49,121 bases of DNA from positions 1 to 49,121 of the forward strand of contig NZ_SMKM01000012.1 of the NCBI RefSeq assembly GCF_004348665.1. The letters are read 5' to 3'. Of this stretch, positions 44,381 to 49,121 are shown piece after piece. The stretch comes from Actinomadura sp. GC306 (GTDB lineage: Bacteria; Actinomycetota; Actinomycetes; Streptosporangiales; Streptosporangiaceae). A model generated the notes under the pieces. The model saw only the letters and a list, made by a program, of their open reading frames with translations, did not search any database and had not been told where the DNA came from. A program made the translations under genes and the position numbers. Each line of letters opens with the position of its first letter. Position 1 is the first letter of the stretch.

Positions 44381-45052
44381 TCAGTGCGTGTGGGGGGCTA
44401 CGGTCGGGCCTTCGCTGGCCTGGACGAGGACGAAGCCCTGGCCCTGGAAGGCGAGCTGCATGGCCTCGCCGCTGCCGCGTCCGATCAGGGCGCCGGCCTT
44501 GAAGGTGCGGTTGACGCCGACCTGGAGGCCGGTGCTCCACGCGACGGCGGACTGGCCGTCCACGAAGGTGGGGGCGCGGCCGCAGTCGAGCATGACGGGG
44601 GTGCCGTGGGTGGTCAGCGCGACCCAGCCGGTGCCGGTGAGCGTGGTGTTGAACAGGCCGCCCGCGGCGATGCCCGCGCCCTGGACGCGCTGGATGTCCG
44701 ACTGCAGGTGCGCGTCGTAGGCGAGGATGTTGGCGCCGTTGACGGTCAGGCCCTCGTTCTCCAGGTAGAACAGGTGGATGTCGTCGGCGTCGTTGGCGAC
44801 GAACAGCAGGCCCTGGCCCTTGACGCGCATCGTCGGGACGCCCTCGCCGGTGAGGGCCTTCTTCATGAACTTGCCGATGCCGCCGGAGCCCTCGTAGTCG
44901 AACTCCATCTGGCCCTGGAAGGCCACCATGGAGCCCTGGCGCGCCAGGACGTCGCCGTTGAGGTGGATCCGGAGCATCTTGGAGTTCTGGAGGGCGAAAT
45001 GACCGGGGAGCTGCTGCCCCTGGTCCATGTTTCCGAAGAACTGGCTGCGCAT
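44381..45052 (-). CDS. AIM24 family protein
   Basis: The 223-residue protein is an all-beta AIM24/TIGR00266-type protein, with MLRIHLNGDVLARQGSMVAF near the N-terminus, and later a Gly-rich region (GAGIAAGGLFNTTLTGTGWV) and GEAMQLAFQGQGFVLVQASE. The family is widespread; the mitochondrial relative supports inner-membrane organisation, and the bacterial function is unknown. ATG start. It is followed immediately by a dispersed structured repeat and lies upstream of kgd on the same strand. Confidence 0.82.
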   Translation of the reverse strand: MRSQFFGNMDQGQQLPGHFALQNSKMLRIHLNGDVLARQGSMVAFQGQMEFDYEGSGGIGKFMKKALTGEGVPTMRVKGQGLLFVANDADDIHLFYLENEGLTVNGANILAYDAHLQSDIQRVQGAGIAAGGLFNTTLTGTGWVALTTHGTPVMLDCGRAPTFVDGQSAVAWSTGLQVGVNRTFKAGALIGRGSGEAMQLAFQGQGFVLVQASEGPTVAPHTH

Positions 45053-45113
45053 GGTCGGGTTCGTGCCTCTCGTATGGATTGCTGCGGTTCGTCAGCATAA
45101 CGAGATGCCGAGG

Positions 45114-46022
45114 TCAGCGAGCCCGATCGTGCGGAGCGGTCCAGTCGATGAAGGGGCCCTTCGGGACGACCCCGGACGGGTTGATGTTCCGCTGCGTCAC
45201 GTAGTAGTGGCGCTTGATGTGGTCGAAGTTCGTGGTCTCGCCGAACGCGGGGACCGAGTACAGGTCGCGGGCGTAGCCCCACAGGTTCGGGTACTCCGCC
45301 AGGTGGCGCACGTTGCACTTGAAGTGCGAGTAGTAGACGGCGTCGAACCGCGCGAGCGTGGGGTAGAGGCGGACGTCGGCCTCGGTGATCCGGTCGCCGA
45401 AGAGGTACCGCCGGTCGGACAGGCGCTCCTCCAACTGGTCGAGGGTGCCGAAGAGCGCGTCGACCGCGTCCTCGTAGGCGTCCTGGGCGGTGGCGAATCC
45501 GCACTTGTAGGCCCCGTTGTTGACGGTCCGGTAGACGAGGTCGTTCAGCTCGTCGATCTCCGCGCGCAGCGCCTCCGGGTACAGGTCGGGCGCGTCCGCC
45601 CGGTGCTGCGCGGTGAACTCCGTCTCCATCATCGTGGTGATGTTCGGGAAGTCGTTCGTCACCAGCCGCCCGGTCTCGGTGTCCCAGATGCAGGGGACGG
45701 TGTAGCGGCCCTCGAACGAGGGGTCGGTGCCGAGGTACAGCTCCGACAGGAACTCCGCCCCGGTGACCGGGTCGCGCTCCGGCAGCCGCCAGCCGCGCTC
45801 GTCGCGGATCGGGTCCACGACGGCGACGCTGATCGCGTCCTCCAGGCCCAGCAGGCGCCGGACGATCAGGGTGCGCTGCGCCCACGGGCACGCGTACGAG
45901 ACGAACAGCCGGTACCGGCCGGCCTCCGCGGGGTACCCGCTCGATCCGTCGGCGGTGATCCGCTCGGTGAAGCGGTTCGCCTGCCGGACGAACCGGCCCC
46001 CCTCGACCTCTTGGACGCTCAT
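45114..46022 (-). CDS. Xi-class glutathione S-transferase / hydroquinone reductase-like protein
   Basis: The 302-residue protein has the glutathionyl-hydroquinone reductase layout: thioredoxin-like domain with the active-site motif SYACPWAQRTLIVRRLLGLE, then VTNDFPNITTMMETEF and a helical domain with NNGAYKCGFATAQDAYEDAV and FGDRITEADVRLYPTLARFD. The enzymes reduce S-conjugated hydroquinones using the CPWA Cys. Actinobacteria mostly use mycothiol instead of glutathione, so the native thiol is probably mycothiol (inference). ATG 46022 is chosen because the family begins near QEVEGGRFVR; the open frame continues upstream. Confidence 0.87.
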   Translation of the reverse strand: MSVQEVEGGRFVRQANRFTERITADGSSGYPAEAGRYRLFVSYACPWAQRTLIVRRLLGLEDAISVAVVDPIRDERGWRLPERDPVTGAEFLSELYLGTDPSFEGRYTVPCIWDTETGRLVTNDFPNITTMMETEFTAQHRADAPDLYPEALRAEIDELNDLVYRTVNNGAYKCGFATAQDAYEDAVDALFGTLDQLEERLSDRRYLFGDRITEADVRLYPTLARFDAVYYSHFKCNVRHLAEYPNLWGYARDLYSVPAFGETTNFDHIKRHYYVTQRNINPSGVVPKGPFIDWTAPHDRAR

Positions 46023-46072
46023 GCCGTGCTCCTCCCGTCGGCGGGCTCCGCCGCCCACGATAGCCGCCGCGC

Positions 46073-47140
46073 TCAGAGCCGCATCCGGCCGCCGATCATC
46101 GGCAGGTCGAGGTGGGTGCGGATGCCCGGCTCGGCGGCGCACACGGCCGGGACGGCGTTCAGCGCGTGCGACGCGGCGGCGGAGATCGGGTCGGACACCC
46201 ATTCCGTGTCGGCCGCCAGCGTGAGGGAGGGCTCGCCGTCCACGCGGATCGAGTACCCGGGGCGGCCCCACTCGTCGCACATCCCGCCGGCGTCGGCCTT
46301 GTGCACGACCTCGATGGTGATCACCGGGCGCCCGCCGGCCAGGCCGCTGAACGTCCAGCGGGCGGCGGCGACCGTCCCGCGGGGGATCGGCCCGGCGGCG
46401 GTGGTGAGGTCGCCGCGGGCGAGCCGGTGCTCCACGTCGACGTCGATCTCGTCCAGGTCGATCCCGAGCCCGGCCGCGACCAGGTGCAGGCTCTCGGAGA
46501 ACAAGGCCCGCATCGCAGTGCGGGCGGGCCGCAGCGCACGCCGGTAGGCGTCCTCGTCCTTGCCGAAGCCGAGCATGTGGTGGACCATCCGCCAGGACGG
46601 GTGCAGGGCGAAGTCGGAGACCTCCCGGGCGTAGACGTGGGTGATCCGCCGGGACAGCCGCGTCAGCATCAGCGGCATGGCGTCGGCCATGAACCCGTTG
46701 CTGATCCCGCTGCCGTGCACCGAGGCGCGGCCCCGCTTGCACGCCTGCTCCAGTTCACCGGCGTAGTGCGGGCCGTGGGCCCGCGGGTAGAGGAAGCCGC
46801 TCAGGGAGACGACGTTCTTGCCCGACGCCAGCAGCGCGCACACGAGATCGAGTTCGGCGGCCCGGTCGGGCGTCGGGCCCGGCGCGTAGACGACGCAGTC
46901 GGCGTCGATGCCGAGGATGTCGTCGAGGTCGCCGGTCGCGGTGACCCCCACGGGGTCGCGTCCGGCGAGGACTCCGGCGTCGATTCCGGCCTTGGCGGGC
47001 GTGTGGACCCAGGCACCGGCCAGTTCCATGTCGTCCCGGGCGAGGACGCCCCTGATCACGCTCCGGCCCACCGCGCCCGTCGCCCACTGCACGATGCGGT
47101 AGCGGCGGGGGCCGGGCGGGAACGCGTCGGCTGTGCTCAT
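46073..47140 (-). CDS. DapB-like NAD(P)H-dependent oxidoreductase
   Basis: The 355-residue protein starts with a Rossmann fold (YRIVQWATGAVGRSVIRGVL) resembling dihydrodipicolinate reductase and the 2,4-diaminopentanoate dehydrogenase-like group common in actinobacteria (VVSLSGFLYP, GSGISNGFMADAMPL). It probably oxidises or reduces an amine/imine or keto substrate with NAD(P); substrate unknown. ATG 47140 is preferred over 47245 because homologues begin close to the Rossmann motif. It is divergent from the SDR-hydratase pair across about 250 bases. Confidence 0.78.
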   Translation of the reverse strand: MSTADAFPPGPRRYRIVQWATGAVGRSVIRGVLARDDMELAGAWVHTPAKAGIDAGVLAGRDPVGVTATGDLDDILGIDADCVVYAPGPTPDRAAELDLVCALLASGKNVVSLSGFLYPRAHGPHYAGELEQACKRGRASVHGSGISNGFMADAMPLMLTRLSRRITHVYAREVSDFALHPSWRMVHHMLGFGKDEDAYRRALRPARTAMRALFSESLHLVAAGLGIDLDEIDVDVEHRLARGDLTTAAGPIPRGTVAAARWTFSGLAGGRPVITIEVVHKADAGGMCDEWGRPGYSIRVDGEPSLTLAADTEWVSDPISAAASHALNAVPAVCAAEPGIRTHLDLPMIGGRMRL

Positions 47141-47317
47141 CGAGACGGAACCTCCGTTGTTCCTCGCGGCGTCGATGAGGGGACCCGTACACCGAGAAGG
47201 GTACGGCGAAAACGGCATTCGCCGCATCTTGCTCTTGGGTCCCATGGCGCACAGGACTGGCCGCCCGCCAGGGTGGGAAGAAAAGACCGGGGGCCGCAGC
47301 CGAGCGGGATTCGGTTT

Positions 47318-47329
47318 AGTGGTACCACT
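47318..47329. promoter_or_regulatory. 12-bp palindrome AGTGGTACCACT upstream of SDR gene
   Basis: This perfect dyad lies 59 bases before the SDR start, followed by a partial repeat (TTGGTAAC). The form TGGT-ACCA resembles operators of fatty-acid-type GntR/TetR regulators. No regulator is adjacent. Confidence 0.45.
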
Positions 47330-47387
47330 TGGTAACCCCCGGATGATTACCTGGGGGCCGTAGTCGGTGCGATGTGAGGAGACAGGG

Positions 47388-48290
47388 ATGTCGGAACTGC
47401 GCTACGACGGCCGCGTGGCGGTCGTGACCGGGGCCGGGCACGGCCTCGGCCGCCAGCACGCGCTGGAGCTCGCCGCGCGCGGCGCCAAGGTCGTCGTGAA
47501 CGACCTCGGCGGCGACCGGTCCGGTGTCGGCGCCTCCGCCGGCCCCGCCCAGGAGGTCGTGGACGAGATCAAGAAGAACGGCGGCGAGGCCGTCGCCAAC
47601 CCCGACAACGTCGCGACCCCCGAGGGTGCGCAGGCGATCATCAAGACCGCGCTGGACGAGTTCGGCAAGGTCGACATCGTCGTCAACAACGCGGGCATCC
47701 TGCGCGACAAGTCGTTCAAGAACATGGCGCCGGAGGAGTTCGACGCGGTCATCGCCGTCCACCTGCGGGGCTCGTTCCTCGTCTCCAGCGCCGCCTGGGC
47801 GCACCTGCGCGAGCAGGGCTACGGCCGGATCGTCAACACGTCCTCGCCCGCGGGCCTGTTCGGCAACTTCGGGCAGGCGAACTACGCCACGGCCAAGATG
47901 GGCCTGGTCGGCTTCACCAAGACCCTCGCGCAGGAGGGCGCCAAGTACAACATCAAGGCCAACGCGATCGCCCCGGTCGCCTGGACCCGGATGACCGAGG
48001 ACCTCCTGCCCGCCGACTTCGCCGACAAGCTCGGCGTCGAGCAGGTCACGCCGCTGGTCGCCTACCTCGTCCACGAGAGCAACGAGGACTCCGGCGAGGT
48101 CTACACCGTCGGCGGCGGCCGCATCGCGAAGATCTTCGTGGCGGAGGGCCCCGGCTACGGCCAGAAGGAGACGCTGAGCGTGGAGGACGTCCGCGACAAC
48201 TGGGCGGCCATCAACGCGGGCGAGCCGCTGACCGTCTTCAAGAACGTGGGCGAGCAGATGGGCCCCCTCATCCAGCAGCTCACCTCCTGA
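47388..48290 (+). CDS. SDR oxidoreductase, MFE-2-type (3R)-hydroxyacyl-CoA dehydrogenase-like
   Basis: The 300-residue short-chain dehydrogenase has VVTGAGHGLGRQHALELAAR, NNAGILRDKSF and the catalytic Ser-Tyr-Lys in NTSSPAGLFGNFGQANYATA followed by K. The KMGLVGFTKTLAQEGAKYNI stretch and the C-terminal segment match the dehydrogenase unit of peroxisomal multifunctional enzyme type 2. These proteins oxidise hydroxyacyl-CoA or hydroxysteroid substrates. ATG start with AGGAGACAGGG upstream. The following enoyl-CoA hydratase starts two bases after its stop, supporting a beta-oxidation-like role. Confidence 0.87.
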   Translation: MSELRYDGRVAVVTGAGHGLGRQHALELAARGAKVVVNDLGGDRSGVGASAGPAQEVVDEIKKNGGEAVANPDNVATPEGAQAIIKTALDEFGKVDIVVNNAGILRDKSFKNMAPEEFDAVIAVHLRGSFLVSSAAWAHLREQGYGRIVNTSSPAGLFGNFGQANYATAKMGLVGFTKTLAQEGAKYNIKANAIAPVAWTRMTEDLLPADFADKLGVEQVTPLVAYLVHESNEDSGEVYTVGGGRIAKIFVAEGPGYGQKETLSVEDVRDNWAAINAGEPLTVFKNVGEQMGPLIQQLTS

Positions 48291-48291
48291 C

Positions 48292-49089
48292 TTGGGCGGC
48301 ATCAAGCTCGACCGGCGGGACGGGGTCCTCACGATCACCCTGTCCCGCCCGGAGCGTCTGAACGCCGTCGACGGCGCACTGACCGAGGAGATGCTCGACG
48401 TCCTCAACGAGCTGGCGCGCGATCCCGACACCCAGGTGGTCGTGCTGACCGGCGAGGGCCGCGGCTTCTGCTCGGGCATGGACATCCAGGGCGGCGACCC
48501 GGGTCAGGAGAGCTCGGAGGGGCGCGTCCAGCGCCTCTACCGGGGCATCGCCCGCGGCGGCGAGGTCACCGCGCGGCTGCGGGAGATCCCGCAGCCGGTG
48601 ATCGCGGCGCTGCGCGGCCCGGTCGCCGGCATGGGCGTGTCCTGGGCGCTGGCCTGCGACATGCGGGTCGCCGACCCGACGACCCGGTTCGTCGTGCCGT
48701 TCACCAACCTCGGCCTGTCGGCCGGCGACTGCGGCCTCTCCTGGCTGCTGCCCCGCCTGGTCGGCCCGGCGAGGGCCGCGGAGATCTTCTATCGCGCCCA
48801 GCGGCTGGACGTGTCCCGCGCCGAGGCCCTGGGCCTGGTCACCGAGATCAGCGCCGAGGGCGCGGACCTGGAGGCCGCGCACGCCCTGGCCGACGAACTG
48901 CTGGCGAAGTCCCCGTACGGCCTCCGCCGCACGAAGGAACTCCTCAACATGGCGCTGGACGCCCCGGGCCTGCGAGCCCAGCTCCAGGCCGAAACCGCGG
49001 TCCAGACCCTGGCCTTCTTCACCGAAGACCTCCCGGAGGGCATGACCGCGACCATGGAGAAACGCCCCCCGAAGTTCAACAACCGCTGA
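48292..49089 (+). CDS. Enoyl-CoA hydratase/isomerase family protein
   Basis: The 265-residue crotonase-fold protein has DGVLTITLSRPERLNAVDGA, GRGFCSGMDIQGGD (first oxyanion-hole region) and ALRGPVAGMGVSWALACDMR (second). The usual catalytic Glu positions around NLGLSAGDCGLSWLLPRLVG are partly changed (Asp in GDCG), so hydration is likely but isomerase activity is possible. TTG start at 48292 directly after the SDR stop. It forms an operon with the SDR gene, and the two would catalyse successive steps on a fatty-acyl or steroid side chain CoA ester. Confidence 0.87.
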   Translation: MGGIKLDRRDGVLTITLSRPERLNAVDGALTEEMLDVLNELARDPDTQVVVLTGEGRGFCSGMDIQGGDPGQESSEGRVQRLYRGIARGGEVTARLREIPQPVIAALRGPVAGMGVSWALACDMRVADPTTRFVVPFTNLGLSAGDCGLSWLLPRLVGPARAAEIFYRAQRLDVSRAEALGLVTEISAEGADLEAAHALADELLAKSPYGLRRTKELLNMALDAPGLRAQLQAETAVQTLAFFTEDLPEGMTATMEKRPPKFNNR

Positions 49090-49121
49090 CGGGCCGTGCG
49101 GCCGCCCACCCCCGGCCGCAC

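Overview
The window is GC-rich chromosomal DNA from a filamentous or coryneform-type actinobacterium. Gene content points to the order Streptosporangiales, with Actinomadura or Spirillospora as my best guess from memory of related proteins. The supporting genes are a DasR ortholog, a WhiB1-type Fe-S regulator, a mycobacterial-style KGD 2-oxoglutarate enzyme, nickel superoxide dismutase with its own maturation protease, a CutR/CoxMSL carbon monoxide dehydrogenase set, PdtaS, and frequent GTG and leaderless starts. I see no rRNA, tRNA, CRISPR array, transposase or phage gene.

Layout. 1-3200: the 3' part of a TetR regulator, a secreted YncE-like beta-propeller and a FUSC-type membrane protein. 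3240-8223: a four-gene, translationally coupled catabolic operon (GalB-, GalC/LigK- and GalD-like enzymes plus a XylE-type extradiol dioxygenase), then a DUF1932 dehydrogenase and a divergent GntR/FCD regulator. The route looks like ring cleavage to 4-oxalomesaconate and on to pyruvate plus oxaloacetate. 8289-13869: a LysR (CutR-like) regulator divergent from coxM-coxS-coxL, encoding an aerobic form I CO dehydrogenase, and an XdhC-family factor. 13940-15471: a stand-alone biotin carboxylase overlapping a tiny Cys-rich protein resembling the biotin synthase auxiliary protein BsaP. 15468-20315: a GNAT acetyltransferase, IlvG-like ThDP enzyme, carotenoid-cleavage oxygenase and lipoprotein. 20437-25269: bioD-bioB and bioF, separated by a lower-GC Uma2 pair and dasR; bioA is not in the window. 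25344-30678: PdtaS, WhiB1, a lipid kinase, a membrane protein, and a SigB/F-type sigma factor with its anti-sigma kinase. 30857-34263: GNAT, sodN/sodX, a CGNR protein and malic enzyme. 34586-37228: a polar amino-acid ABC transporter. 37305-49089: quinone oxidoreductase, DUF4097/PadR pair, DUF6104, kgd, AIM24 protein, glutathionyl-hydroquinone-reductase-like protein, DapB-like reductase, and an SDR plus enoyl-CoA hydratase pair.

The least expected content is non-coding. Three long near-perfect palindromes (6687-6752, 8218-8281, 19411-19474) sit only between convergent gene pairs. They share outer arms but carry compensated changes in the inner arms, and they supply the stop codons of three flanking genes. 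A second repeat of about 170 bp (27064-27229 and 44206-44373) lies at the 3' end of two minus-strand genes. It contains a 9-bp stem in which two base pairs differ by compensatory changes, and one copy encodes the C-terminus of WhiB1. Several regulatory dyads are also visible, including an exact CRP-type site upstream of whiB1 and a shared ATTG-N4-CAAT element in front of the catabolic operon and its GntR regulator. All functional statements are from reading the sequence; no database search was run.
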